This document shows positions 7,764 through 15,679 of a stretch of DNA of 64,000 bases, piece after piece (position 1 is the first letter of the stretch; each line of letters begins with the position of its first letter). Both the position numbers and the translations under genes were made by a program. Origin of the DNA: Nocardioides sp. Root190 (lineage in GTDB: Bacteria > Actinomycetota > Actinomycetes > Propionibacteriales > Nocardioidaceae); the NCBI RefSeq assembly GCF_001428565.1, contig NZ_LMIA01000009.1, positions 203,779 through 267,778 on the forward strand. Reading direction: 5' to 3'. The notes under the pieces are model-generated. The model did not search any database, had not been told where the DNA came from, and worked only from the letters and a program-made list of their open reading frames with translations.

Positions 7764-8792
7764 GTGCGCGTGACCTCCCTTCGCTCTGCCCTGCCCGCCT
7801 CGCTCGTCGTGCTGAGCCTCGTCCTCGCCGGTTGCGGTGGGGGCGAGGACAAGGACAAGCCGGAGAGCGGGGACACCCCCGCCGAGGCGACCCCGACGCC
7901 CGAGGAGCCGGCCATCTGGCCGCTCACCGGAATCGAGGCGGCGGCCGGCGATTCGGTCGCGCTCGACCACCCCGTGCTGGTCACCAAGATCGACAACTCC
8001 ACGAGCAGCTCGCCGCAGGTCGGTCTCGGCAAGGCCGACCTGGTCGTCGAGGAGCTGGTCGAGGGCGGCATCACCCGCCTCGCGGCGTTCTACTACTCCA
8101 AGCTGCCCGGCGACGTCGGTCCGGTGCGCTCGATGCGGGCCAGCGACATCGGCATCGTCTCGCCCGTCGGCGGCGTGATCACCACCAGCGGTGCGGCCGG
8201 CGTCACGATCGACCGGATCAACAAGGCCGGCATCAAGTTCTTCCAGGAGGGCGGCCCCGGCTTCTACCGCAAGAGCGGACGGAGCGCGCCGTACAACCTC
8301 TTCACCAGCCTGAAGAAGGTCGCCAAGGCGGTCGAGGACGGCAAGGACGAGCGTCCGGCCGACTACCTGCCCTGGGGCACGGCCGCCGACCTGCCGGCCG
8401 GCGCCCCCGCGTCGTCGATCTCCGCGCACTTCGGCAGCCACACCACGAACTGGAAGTTCCGCGGCGGCCGCTACGTCAACACCAACTCCAACGCCGCCGA
8501 GGGCGACCGGTTCCAGCCCGACAGCGTGCTCGTCCTGCGCGTCGAGGTGGTCGACGCGGGCTATCGCGACCCGGCCGGCAACTTCGTGCCCGAGAGCCGC
8601 TTCCGCGGCGGCGGCGCGGCCCAGCTCTTCCACAACGGCCAAGTCGTCGAGGGGGAGTGGTCCAAGGACAAGCTCAAGTCCGCGCTGACCCTCACCACTG
8701 CCGAGGGTGAGCTCACCGTGCCCGCGGGCAAGGTCTGGATCGAGCTCGTCCCGGTGGACTCCGCCGGTGGCGAGGTCCTCTTCGGCAAGTGA
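7764..8792 (+). CDS. DUF3048 lipoprotein (YerB-like)
   Basis: A 342-residue lipoprotein. The signal peptide ends in a lipobox LAGC, so Cys27 would be lipidated and the protein anchored outside the membrane. A short acidic, Pro-rich linker follows, then a DUF3048 domain (LTGIEAA at about residue 52, then VVEELVEGGITRLAAFYYS and GPVRSMRASDI). The B. subtilis relative is YerB; the biochemical function is not established. The GTG start is supported by the leader peptide and by CAGACT six bases upstream, consistent with a leaderless transcript. A hairpin at 8802 ends the unit. Confidence 0.88.
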   Translation: MRVTSLRSALPASLVVLSLVLAGCGGGEDKDKPESGDTPAEATPTPEEPAIWPLTGIEAAAGDSVALDHPVLVTKIDNSTSSSPQVGLGKADLVVEELVEGGITRLAAFYYSKLPGDVGPVRSMRASDIGIVSPVGGVITTSGAAGVTIDRINKAGIKFFQEGGPGFYRKSGRSAPYNLFTSLKKVAKAVEDGKDERPADYLPWGTAADLPAGAPASSISAHFGSHTTNWKFRGGRYVNTNSNAAEGDRFQPDSVLVLRVEVVDAGYRDPAGNFVPESRFRGGGAAQLFHNGQVVEGEWSKDKLKSALTLTTAEGELTVPAGKVWIELVPVDSAGGEVLFGK

Positions 8793-8801
8793 GGTGAGGG
8801 C

Positions 8802-8820
8802 GGGCGCGCCGAGCGCGCCC
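8802..8820. terminator. Bidirectional terminator hairpin
   Basis: GGGCGCGC (8802-8809) and GCGCGCCC (8813-8820) pair around CGA. It separates the convergent DUF3048 and TetR genes and can serve both. Confidence 0.75.
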
Positions 8821-8821
8821 G

Positions 8822-9532
8822 TCAGCCCTCGGGCTGCTTCGCCGCGATGCCGTTGAAGGCGTGCGGCGAGCCCAGGCCCTGCTCGACCAGGCTCTGCACG
8901 CCGGCGAGCAGGAAGCCGATCGCTCCCTCGACCCGCTGCGCGGCGGCCTCGGGATCCTCCGAGGTCGCGACGGACTCACCGGCCGAGGACATCGCGCCGA
9001 AGAAGATCCGCGAGAACGTCTGGAGCATGGGCTCGTCCAGCTCCCAGTCGCCCGCGTCGAGGGTGGCACGGACGATCTCGACGATGTTCGCGTACGTCGA
9101 GCGCTCCTCCTGCTCGCGGAAGCGCTCGTAGCCCAGCACGGCCGGGCCGTCCTGGATCACGATCCGGCGGTAGCGCGACTCCTGGACCACGTCGAGGAAG
9201 GACCGCAGCCCGTCCAGTGCTTTCTGCCACGGGTCCTTCTCGGCGCGGAGCGCCTTCTGGATCCTCTTGGAGGACTCCTGCTCGACCCGCTCGAAGACGG
9301 CCTCGAACAGGGCCTGCTTGCCGGAGTAGTGGTGGTAGAGCGCGCCCTTGGTCACCCGGGCGCCCGACACGATGGCGTCCAGCGAGGTGGCGGCGTACCC
9401 CTTCTCGGCGAAGAGCTTCTCGGCGACGTCGACCAGTGCCCGCTTGGTGGAGGCGGAGTAGGCCGCGCGACGGCTCGCTCCGGGGACCCCGGGGACCTTC
9501 GGGACCAGCTTGGAGACCGTCGCCTTTGCCAC
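8822..9532 (-). CDS. TetR family transcriptional regulator
   Basis: A repressor with an N-terminal helix-turn-helix (EKLFAEKGYAATSLDAIVSGARVTKGALYHHYSGKQALF in two parts) and an all-helical ligand-binding domain. I place the start at GTG 9532 (236 aa) because TATGCT stands exactly six bases upstream and an inverted repeat at 9562-9581 then falls on the -35 position. An alternative GTG at 9571 would add 13 residues, but it lies inside that palindrome. Its ligand and targets are unknown. The upstream gene at 9726 is divergent and could be a target as well as the regulator itself. Confidence 0.88.
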   Translation of the reverse strand: MAKATVSKLVPKVPGVPGASRRAAYSASTKRALVDVAEKLFAEKGYAATSLDAIVSGARVTKGALYHHYSGKQALFEAVFERVEQESSKRIQKALRAEKDPWQKALDGLRSFLDVVQESRYRRIVIQDGPAVLGYERFREQEERSTYANIVEIVRATLDAGDWELDEPMLQTFSRIFFGAMSSAGESVATSEDPEAAAQRVEGAIGFLLAGVQSLVEQGLGSPHAFNGIAAKQPEG

Positions 9533-9561
9533 CGCCTCAGCATAGGCACCCGGCCGCTTCG

Positions 9562-9581
9562 GGGGTGACACCGGTCACCCC
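9562..9581. promoter_or_regulatory. Candidate TetR operator
   Basis: GGGGTGAC and GTCACCCC form a perfect inverted repeat around ACCG. With the -10 hexamer TATGCT at 9539-9544 on the minus strand, the palindrome covers the expected -35 element, which suits self-repression. Confidence 0.55.
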
Positions 9582-9614
9582 TTGCGGGTGGGCGGGATCA
9601 CGGTGTCATTCCGT

Positions 9615-9642
9615 TTGGCATACCCGGAGTCTGCGCCATACT
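9615..9642 (+). promoter_or_regulatory. Candidate sigma-70-type promoter
   Basis: TTGGCA (9615-9620) and CATACT (9637-9642) are separated by 16 bases, matching five and four of six consensus positions. It would give a leader of about 75 bases before the gene at 9726. A self-complementary GTACGTAC lies at 9647-9654. Confidence 0.5.
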
Positions 9643-9725
9643 CGTAGTACGTACCAGCGGTATGTCGGGACCCCCATCTTCCTCCCGAGACCCGACAACC
9701 GCCCACGAAGACAAGGAAGCTGACC

Positions 9726-10274
9726 ATGACCTGGAAGGCCTTTCACAACCGGGGCGAGACCCTCCGCTCCGTCGTCGCCACCTCATCGGTGCGCCGCGAC
9801 GGGCTGCTCCCGATGGACGTCCCCGGCGTTGCCGAGACGTTCCGGGACGAGCTCGACCTGCTCGCCGCTCTCACCCTGAAGTGGCACACCCGTCTGTCCG
9901 GCCAGATCGAGCAGATGCTGGCTCACCAGCCCGTCGACCTCGACGAGGCCGTCACGGTGGCCTGGAGCAACACCGCGCACGAGCTCGCCGGCGTGCGGAT
10001 GATCATCGACCACTACAGCGCCCACCCGCTCGACGACGCCATGGCGAACGCGATGGCCACCGCCGCGGACAAGGAGCACTACCTGCTCGCCGTGATGGCT
10101 GGTCGTTCCAGCCTGCTCAGCGAGGAGGCTGCGCTGCGCACCGGTGCCGCCATCGAGGAGCGGGCCCGCCTGCTCCACCGCGGCATCCCCGTCATCACGC
10201 CCGAGGCGGCCTACGAGGAGCCCGCCGTGCGCGGCACGCTCCTGGAGCGCCTGCGCGCGGTGATCGCTGCCTGA
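9726..10274 (+). CDS. Conserved-looking hypothetical protein, 182 aa
   Basis: I do not recognise this protein. It is soluble and mostly helical, with no signal peptide or membrane segment. The middle (LDLLAALTLKWHTRLSGQIEQML, then VAWSNTAHELAGVRMIIDHYSAHP) resembles a helical bundle, and an acidic helix-rich end follows. AAGGAAGC lies six bases before the ATG, and a plausible promoter and terminator flank it, so it is a stand-alone transcription unit. Codon use matches the neighbours. It faces away from the TetR gene at 8822, which could regulate it. Confidence 0.75.
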   Translation: MTWKAFHNRGETLRSVVATSSVRRDGLLPMDVPGVAETFRDELDLLAALTLKWHTRLSGQIEQMLAHQPVDLDEAVTVAWSNTAHELAGVRMIIDHYSAHPLDDAMANAMATAADKEHYLLAVMAGRSSLLSEEAALRTGAAIEERARLLHRGIPVITPEAAYEEPAVRGTLLERLRAVIAA

Positions 10275-10302
10275 TCCCCGGCACCACCGGCACGGTTCTC
10301 GG

Positions 10303-10345
10303 CCCCGTTCCCGACGCACCCTCCCTCCCAGCGTCGGGACCGGGG
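10303..10345 (+). terminator. Terminator hairpin
   Basis: CCCCG plus TCCCGACGC (10303-10317) pairs with GCGTCGGGA plus CGGGG (10331-10345), with one mismatch and a 13-base loop. It separates the hypothetical gene from the YqgE/AlgH gene. Confidence 0.7.
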
Positions 10346-10370
10346 TCGTTCCGTGCGCGATGATGGGCTC

Positions 10371-10946
10371 ATGTCCAGTGCACTCCCGTCCGGCGAGATC
10401 GCGCCCGGCACGTTGCTGCTGGCCACTCCCGGCCTGCTCGACCCGAACTTCGCCGACACGGTGGTGCTGCTCCTCGACGTCAACGAAGAGGGTGCGCTGG
10501 GCGTCGTGCTGAACCGCCCGTCGGTGCTGCCCGTCTCGGAGGTGCTGGGCGACTGGGGCGACGTCGTCGAGGAGCCGGAGGTGCTCTTCCAGGGCGGCCC
10601 GGTCGCCACCGACGGTGCGCTGGCCGTGGCGCTCGCGATGCCCGGTGGTGAGGATGCGGCCGGCTTCAACGCCCTGTGGGGGCGGGTCGGCCTGCTCGAC
10701 CTCGACACCCCGCTCGAGCTCGTCCAGGGCACGGTGGACCGGCTGCGGATCTTCGCCGGCTACGCCGGGTGGGGCGCCGGGCAGTTGCAGGACGAGGTGG
10801 CCGAGGGCAGCTGGTACGTCGTCCCGGGCGAGGTCGACGACGTCTTCGGCGGTGATGCCCGGGAGCTGCGCCGGCAGGTGCTGCGGCGACAGCCGGGCGA
10901 CCTCGCGCTGCACGCGACCCGGCCGAGTGACCCCGAGCTGAACTGA
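10371..10946 (+). CDS. YqgE/AlgH family protein
   Basis: A 191-residue protein of the YqgE/AlgH (DUF179) family. Signature segments are PGTLLLATPGLLDPNFADTVVLLL at the N-terminus, GALGVVLNRPS, VLFQGGPV, and FAGYAGWGAGQLQDEVAEGSWYV near the C-terminus. Family members are widespread and structurally characterised, but their biochemical role remains unclear. The ATG at 10371 matches the usual N-terminus (SGEIAPG at residue 6). An in-frame GTG 18 bases upstream is less likely. The stop codon is embedded in a 14-base palindrome (GAGCAGCGCTGCTC, 10945-10958). Confidence 0.92.
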   Translation: MSSALPSGEIAPGTLLLATPGLLDPNFADTVVLLLDVNEEGALGVVLNRPSVLPVSEVLGDWGDVVEEPEVLFQGGPVATDGALAVALAMPGGEDAAGFNALWGRVGLLDLDTPLELVQGTVDRLRIFAGYAGWGAGQLQDEVAEGSWYVVPGEVDDVFGGDARELRRQVLRRQPGDLALHATRPSDPELN

Positions 10947-10970
10947 GCAGCGCTGCTCGACTCGCTGTTT

Positions 10971-11008
10971 TGAGACATTGGAGTCTCATGTGAGACATTG
11001 ATGTCTCA
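10971..11008. promoter_or_regulatory. Tandem operator palindromes for TetR-MFS unit
   Basis: Two 18-base palindromes, TGAGACATTGGAGTCTCA (10971-10988) and TGAGACATTGATGTCTCA (10991-11008), lie two bases apart with centres 20 bases apart. They end 13 bases before the TetR start codon. This is the expected layout for two TetR dimers binding side by side and repressing the regulator and its efflux pump. Confidence 0.85.
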
Positions 11009-11021
11009 ACAGGAGGCTGGC

Positions 11022-11585
11022 ATGGCACACACCCGCGACACCGTTCTCAGTGCAGCGCAGCGGCTGCTCACGACGGATCCCACTGCCTCGATGGCGCAGA
11101 TCGCCACGGCGGCCGGGGTCGGTCGCGCCACCGTGCACCGGCACTTCGCCAGTCGCGAGGACCTGCTGCGCGAGATCGGGCTGCGGTCGCTCGACCGCTG
11201 GGCCGAGGGCATGGCGATCGCGGGCCTGGCCGAGGCTGCGGCCTCCGGTGACGCTGCGCGGATCCGCAGCTGCCTCGTCGAGCTGGTCGGCCAGTACGTC
11301 GAGGACGCCGAGACCTTCGGCATCGCACTCACCGACCCGACCGTGATCAACGACCCCGCGCTCAAGGAGCGGGCCGAGGCGTACTTCGACGAGGAGGTGG
11401 CCCTCTACGCCGCCGCGCAGGAGGCGGGGGTGCTGCGCTCCGACGTCTCCGCGCGCTGGCTGGGCCACACGCTCCACGGGCTGCTCGTCGCGGTACGCGA
11501 TGCACTCGTGGCCGGCGACGTCGCCCGCCGCGACGCCGCGGACCTCGTCCACTCGACCTTCCTCACCGGCGCGGTCGCCCGATGA
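11022..11585 (+). CDS. TetR family regulator of adjacent MFS pump
   Basis: A 187-residue TetR-type repressor. The DNA-binding domain is at the N-terminus (AAQRLLTTDPTASMAQIATAAG and VGRATVHRHFASREDLL). The C-terminal helical domain would sense a drug or metabolite. The ATG at 11022 is chosen because AGGAGG lies five bases upstream; an earlier ATG at 11001 lies inside the second operator. Its stop overlaps the start of the MFS transporter gene (ATGA), so the two are co-translated. Two tandem palindromes in front strongly suggest self-regulation together with the pump. Confidence 0.93.
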   Translation: MAHTRDTVLSAAQRLLTTDPTASMAQIATAAGVGRATVHRHFASREDLLREIGLRSLDRWAEGMAIAGLAEAAASGDAARIRSCLVELVGQYVEDAETFGIALTDPTVINDPALKERAEAYFDEEVALYAAAQEAGVLRSDVSARWLGHTLHGLLVAVRDALVAGDVARRDAADLVHSTFLTGAVAR

Positions 11586-13063
11586 GCGCCCTGCACGCCC
11601 ATCCGGCGCCGGTGCTCGGCAGGCGCCGCTGGGGCGGCCTGGCCGTCCTCGCCGCCAGCCTGCTGGTCGTCGTGATGGACATGACGGTGCTCAACGTCGC
11701 GCTCCCGGACCTGAGTGCCGACCTGCGGACCGGAGCGCTCGCGCAGCTGTGGATCGTGGACGTCTACTCGCTCGTCCTGGCGGGACTGCTCGTCCCGGTG
11801 GCCGCGCTCGCGGACCGGTGGGGGCGTCGCCGGATGCTGCTGACCGGCTTCGTGATCTTCGCCCTCGCCTCCCTCGCCGCACTGGGTGCCCGCTCGGCGG
11901 GCGACGTCATCGCGATCCGTGCGCTGCTCGGCGTCGGCGGGGCGATGATCATGCCGGCGACCCTCTCGCTCATCCGCGCGCTCTTCCCAGACGCCCGCGA
12001 GCGCGCCTTCGCACTGGGCCTCTGGGCCGCGACGGCAGCCGTGGGTGGCGCCATCGGCCCGATCGTCGGCGGTGCGCTGCTCAGTGCCTTCAGCTGGCAC
12101 GCGGCCTTCCTCGTCAACGTCCCCCTCATGGTCGTCGCCTTCCTTGCCGGCCGTGCGCTGCTTCCCGAGAGCCGGTCCGAGCGCCCCGGCCGGGTCGACG
12201 CGACGGGCGTGCTCCTGTCCGTCGGCGGCATGGTCGCCGCCGTGTACGCCGTCAAGCACCTCGGCAAGGAGGGCATCGACCCGACGAGCGTGGTGGCCCT
12301 CGTCGGCGGCGTCGCGCTGCTCGTCGTCTTCGTTCGTCGCTGCCTCCGCCAGGACGAGCCGATGCTCGCGGTGGAACTGTTCGCCAACCCGGTGTTCCGG
12401 GCCGGCGTGCTCACGGCGCTGGTCAGCAGCACCGTGATGATCGCGCTGCTCTTCGTCGGTTCCCAGTGGCTGCAGCTGGTCCAGGGGTGGACCCCGCTCG
12501 TGGCAGGGGTCGCACTGCTCCCGATGGCGCTGGGCGGCCTGATCGGTCCGCCGTTCGCCCCGGCGGTCGCCGCCCGGCTCGGCGCCCGCAACGTGATCGT
12601 CGCGGGGCTCCTCGTGCTGGCCTCCGGCCTGGCGACGCTGTGGCTGCTCCCGCGGCCGCTGCCGTACGCCGGTGTGGCGGTGGCGCTCCTCCTGGTCGGT
12701 TTCGGCACGGCCGCGCTCGGGCTCGCCTCGGCGTTGATCATGGGCTCGGCCCCGATCCACCAGGCGGGATCGGCGGCTGCTGTCGAGGAGATGTCCTACG
12801 AGGTGGGCGGGGTGCTCGGCATCGCCGTCCTCGGCAGCCTGGCCGGGCTGGTCTACCGCGGTGGACTCCCTGCTGACGCCGCGCCCGAGGCGGTCGAGTC
12901 GATCTCGGGAGCGCTCGGCACCTCGGCGGAGTCGGCCGCGCTCGCGTCGTACGCCGATGCGTTCGGGGCGGTGGGTCTGGCCGGTGCCCTGATCACGCTC
13001 GTGGTGGCGCTGATCGTGTGGCGCGGCCTGCCGGAGGACGTGGATGTCAGTGGTGGCCATTAG
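11582..13063 (+). CDS. MFS drug efflux transporter (DHA2, 14-TM type)
   Basis: A 493-residue integral membrane protein of the major facilitator superfamily, of the length and pattern of 14-helix drug:proton antiporters (EmrB/QacA). Motif A is visible as ALADRWGRRRMLL after helix 2. The first helix carries MDMTVLNVALPDLSADL, matching the family MDxTIVNVALP motif D1. A motif C-like stretch AVGGAIGPIVGGALL occurs in helix 5. It overlaps the TetR regulator by four bases. Likely role: export of toxic organic compounds, induced when the regulator binds them. The substrate cannot be deduced. Confidence 0.93.
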   Translation: MSALHAHPAPVLGRRRWGGLAVLAASLLVVVMDMTVLNVALPDLSADLRTGALAQLWIVDVYSLVLAGLLVPVAALADRWGRRRMLLTGFVIFALASLAALGARSAGDVIAIRALLGVGGAMIMPATLSLIRALFPDARERAFALGLWAATAAVGGAIGPIVGGALLSAFSWHAAFLVNVPLMVVAFLAGRALLPESRSERPGRVDATGVLLSVGGMVAAVYAVKHLGKEGIDPTSVVALVGGVALLVVFVRRCLRQDEPMLAVELFANPVFRAGVLTALVSSTVMIALLFVGSQWLQLVQGWTPLVAGVALLPMALGGLIGPPFAPAVAARLGARNVIVAGLLVLASGLATLWLLPRPLPYAGVAVALLLVGFGTAALGLASALIMGSAPIHQAGSAAAVEEMSYEVGGVLGIAVLGSLAGLVYRGGLPADAAPEAVESISGALGTSAESAALASYADAFGAVGLAGALITLVVALIVWRGLPEDVDVSGGH

Positions 13064-13072
13064 AGTGCTCCT

Positions 13073-13336
13073 GTGACCACGATCGGATTCTCGACAGACA
13101 CGGATGTCCGTGAGGACCGCCGCACCGTCCCGACCGACGAGGGCGACCACGAGCGGTTCTCCCACTACGTGGAGAAGGACAAGCTCACCGAGGCCATGGT
13201 CATGGGCACTCCCGTGGTGGCGTTGTGCGGGAAGGTCTGGGTCCCGAGCCGGGCGCCGGAGAAGTTCCCGGTCTGCCCGGACTGCAAGGAGATCTGGGAG
13301 AGCATTCCCCAGGACGGGTCCGGTCCCGACGCATGA
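13073..13336 (+). CDS. DUF3039 protein
   Basis: An 87-residue protein of the actinobacterial DUF3039 family. The middle carries RFSHYVEKDKLTEAMVMGTPVVALCGKVWVP, and the end a Cys pair PVCPDCKEIW. The single Cys in VALCGK and the CPDC pair could form a zinc or redox site. The GTG start lies six bases after TAGAGT, which also contains the stop codon of the MFS gene. Its stop overlaps the helicase start (ATGA), so it is translationally coupled to the helicase; this pairing suggests a joint role. The function is unknown. Confidence 0.88.
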   Translation: MTTIGFSTDTDVREDRRTVPTDEGDHERFSHYVEKDKLTEAMVMGTPVVALCGKVWVPSRAPEKFPVCPDCKEIWESIPQDGSGPDA

Positions 13337-15099
13337 CCTCGCTCGGTCCGGCATGGCCGGAGCGGGCAGCCTGGGGCACGGCACCATCGCTGCGTGCCTG
13401 GCAGACCGCCGCGCTCCAGGACTACCTCTCCCGCAACCCGCGTGACTTCCTCGCTGTCGCGACCCCGGGCGCCGGCAAGACCACGTTCGCGTTGACCGTG
13501 GCGGCCGAGCTGCTGGGCCGCCGCGTGATCGACCGGTTGGTCATCGTCGCGCCCACCGAGCACCTGAAGATGCAGTGGGCCGAGGCCGCTGCGCGCGCGG
13601 GCATCCCCATCGACCCGACGTACTCCGCCGGCTCCGGCAAGATCGCCAGCGACTACGTCGGCGTCGCCGTGACCTACGCCGGCGTGGGCGTCAACCCGCT
13701 CGCGATGCGGATCCGCACCGAGCGGTTCCGCACGCTGGTGATCCTCGACGAGGTGCACCACGCAGCCGACTCGCTCAGCTGGGGCGAGGGCGTCCGTGAG
13801 GCCTTCGAGCCCGCTGCCCGCCGTCTCGCGCTGACCGGGACGCCGTTCCGCTCCGACATCAACCCGATCCCGTTCGTGACCTATGCCCCCGGCGAGGGCG
13901 GCTTCCCGACGTCGGTGGCCGACTACACCTACGGGTACGCCGAGGCGCTGGCCGACCACGTCGTGCGGCCCGTGCTCTTCCTGGCCTACTCGGGCCAGAT
14001 GAGCTGGCGGACCCGGGCGGGCGACGAGGTGGCCGCCTCGCTGGGCGAGCCGCTCACCAAGGACCTGACCTCGCAGGCGCTGCGCACCGCGCTGGACCCC
14101 AGTGGGTCCTGGATCCCGTCGGTCCTCGCCGCCGCCGACAAGCGGCTCTCCGAGGTCCGCCGCCACGTCCCGGACGCCGGTGGCCTGGTCATCGCCTCCG
14201 ACCAGGACAGCGCCCGCGCCTATGCCAAGCTGCTCAAGCAGATCTCGGGCGAGTCGGTGACCGTCGTGCTGTCCGACGAGAAGGCCGCGTCGAAGAAGAT
14301 CTCGCAGTTCAGCGACGACGGCTCGCGCTGGATGGTCGCGGTGCGGATGGTGTCGGAGGGCGTCGACGTGCCGCGTCTGGCGGTCGGCGTGTGGGCCACG
14401 ACGACCTCCACGCCCCTGTTCTTCGCGCAGGCCGTCGGCCGCTTCGTGCGCGCCCGCACCCGCGGCGAGATCGCCTCGGTGTTCCTTCCCTCCGTGCCCA
14501 ACCTGCTCTCCTACGCCGCCGAGCTCGAGGCGCAGCGCGACCACGTCCTGAAGCGCAAGGTCAACGACGACGGCGACATCTTCGCCGCCGAGAACGACCT
14601 GCTGGCCGAGGCCAATGCCGGCGACGCCGCCTCCGACGACCTCGACGCGCTGCCGTTCGAGGCGCTCGGCTCCGAGGCCCGCTTCGACCACGCGCTCTAC
14701 GACGGCGCGCAGTTCGGGCACGAGGGCGAGGTCCATGTCGGCTCCGAGGAGGAGATGGACTTCCTCGGCATCCCCGGGCTCCTCGAGCCCGACCAGATGC
14801 GTTCGCTGCTGCGTCAACGGCAGGAGGACCGCCGTCGTACCCGCGTCCGGCCGGAGGCCGAGGAGCGGCCCGCCGACTCGCTCGCCGACGTGACCACGCA
14901 CGAGCACCTCGCAGTGCTGCGCCGCGAGCTCAACGGACTGGTCGCGTCCTGGAACCACCGCACCGGGCAGGCCCACGGCATCACCCATGCCGCCCTGCGC
15001 AAGGAGTGCGGCGGTCCGGCAGCGGCGGTGGCCAACGGCGAGCAGCTCCAGAAGCGCATCGACCGCATCCGCGAGTGGTCGATCCGCAAGACCTCCTGA
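13333..15099 (+). CDS. DEAD/DEAH-type superfamily 2 helicase
   Basis: A 588-residue SF2 helicase. Motif I is ATPGAGKTTFAL (about residues 43-54), motif Ia IVAPTEHLKMQW, motif II LDEVHHAAD (DEVH), motif III ALTGTPFRSD, and the second RecA lobe has SEGVDVPRLAVGVWATTTSTPLFFAQAVGRFVRAR, covering motifs V and VI. The C-terminal 150 residues are charged and end in a probable helical accessory domain. The architecture resembles type-III restriction and UvrB/XPB-like translocases. ATGA overlap with the DUF3039 gene indicates coupling. Likely role: nucleic acid remodelling or repair; partners are unknown. It converges with the HxlR gene five bases away. Confidence 0.92.
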   Translation: MTSLGPAWPERAAWGTAPSLRAWQTAALQDYLSRNPRDFLAVATPGAGKTTFALTVAAELLGRRVIDRLVIVAPTEHLKMQWAEAAARAGIPIDPTYSAGSGKIASDYVGVAVTYAGVGVNPLAMRIRTERFRTLVILDEVHHAADSLSWGEGVREAFEPAARRLALTGTPFRSDINPIPFVTYAPGEGGFPTSVADYTYGYAEALADHVVRPVLFLAYSGQMSWRTRAGDEVAASLGEPLTKDLTSQALRTALDPSGSWIPSVLAAADKRLSEVRRHVPDAGGLVIASDQDSARAYAKLLKQISGESVTVVLSDEKAASKKISQFSDDGSRWMVAVRMVSEGVDVPRLAVGVWATTTSTPLFFAQAVGRFVRARTRGEIASVFLPSVPNLLSYAAELEAQRDHVLKRKVNDDGDIFAAENDLLAEANAGDAASDDLDALPFEALGSEARFDHALYDGAQFGHEGEVHVGSEEEMDFLGIPGLLEPDQMRSLLRQRQEDRRRTRVRPEAEERPADSLADVTTHEHLAVLRRELNGLVASWNHRTGQAHGITHAALRKECGGPAAAVANGEQLQKRIDRIREWSIRKTS

Positions 15100-15103
15100 C
15101 GCC

Positions 15104-15622
15104 TCAGGTTTCGGTGAAGGCCTTCACTCCCGGGCCGGGGCGGGTGGCGACCTGGCGCGGGTCGTCGACGTGGTGGCCCGCGGCGCAGTGGACCTCGACG
15201 TGCACGGGCTGCTCGCACTCGCGGTGCACGAAGGTGGTCGGAGGGCCGTCCGGGTCGGCGAGGTGACGATCGCCCCACTGGGTGATCGCGAGCAGGATCG
15301 GCTGCAGCTCGAGGCCCTTGGCAGTGAGCCGGTACTCGTGACGGGTGCGGGTCCCGCTCTCGCGGTAGGGCACGCGCTGGAGCAGGCCCTCCTCGACGAG
15401 GGTGGCGAGCCGGGTGGTCAGCACCTGGCGGGGGACCCCTGCGTGCCGGCGGATGTCGTCGAAGCGCCGGACGCCGAGGAACACCTCGCGCAGAACCACG
15501 ACGGTCCAGCGCTCACCCAGGATCGCCATCGCCCGGCCGAGCGTGCAGTTGTCGACCGACCAGGACAGCGCGGTGGGCGACGGCGGCGCCACAGGGGCCG
15601 CGATGGCGTCTGTGGTGGTCAT
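15104..15622 (-). CDS. HxlR family transcriptional regulator
   Basis: A 172-residue winged-helix regulator of the MarR-like HxlR family. The signature begins CTLGRAMAILGERWTVVVLREVFLGVRRFDDIRRHAGVPRQVLTTRL, followed by the wing RVPYRESGTRTRHEYRLTAKGLELQPIL. The C-terminal 45 residues contain Cys and several His (FVHREC, HCAAGHHVDD), and might bind metal. The start at 15622 is supported by TATGCT exactly six bases upstream; a palindrome at 15642-15664 then covers the -35 position. It is divergent from the PaaI thioesterase at 15680, a plausible target. Confidence 0.9.
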   Translation of the reverse strand: MTTTDAIAAPVAPPSPTALSWSVDNCTLGRAMAILGERWTVVVLREVFLGVRRFDDIRRHAGVPRQVLTTRLATLVEEGLLQRVPYRESGTRTRHEYRLTAKGLELQPILLAITQWGDRHLADPDGPPTTFVHRECEQPVHVEVHCAAGHHVDDPRQVATRPGPGVKAFTET

Positions 15623-15641
15623 CGGGCCAGCATAGAGCGAC

Positions 15642-15664
15642 CTGGGTCTCATTGACAGACCCAG
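15642..15664. promoter_or_regulatory. Candidate HxlR operator
   Basis: CTGGGTCT (15642-15649) and AGACCCAG (15657-15664) form a perfect inverted repeat with a seven-base spacer, lying between the divergent HxlR and thioesterase genes. It overlaps the expected -35 element of the HxlR promoter. Confidence 0.65.
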
Positions 15665-15679
15665 CCTGCGACTGGTGTC

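Noticed and set aside
11405..13387. A 660-codon open frame opposite the MFS transporter
   Set aside because: The product is Glu/Arg/His-rich without domains; the plus-strand transporter has clear helices and motifs, so this is a shadow frame.
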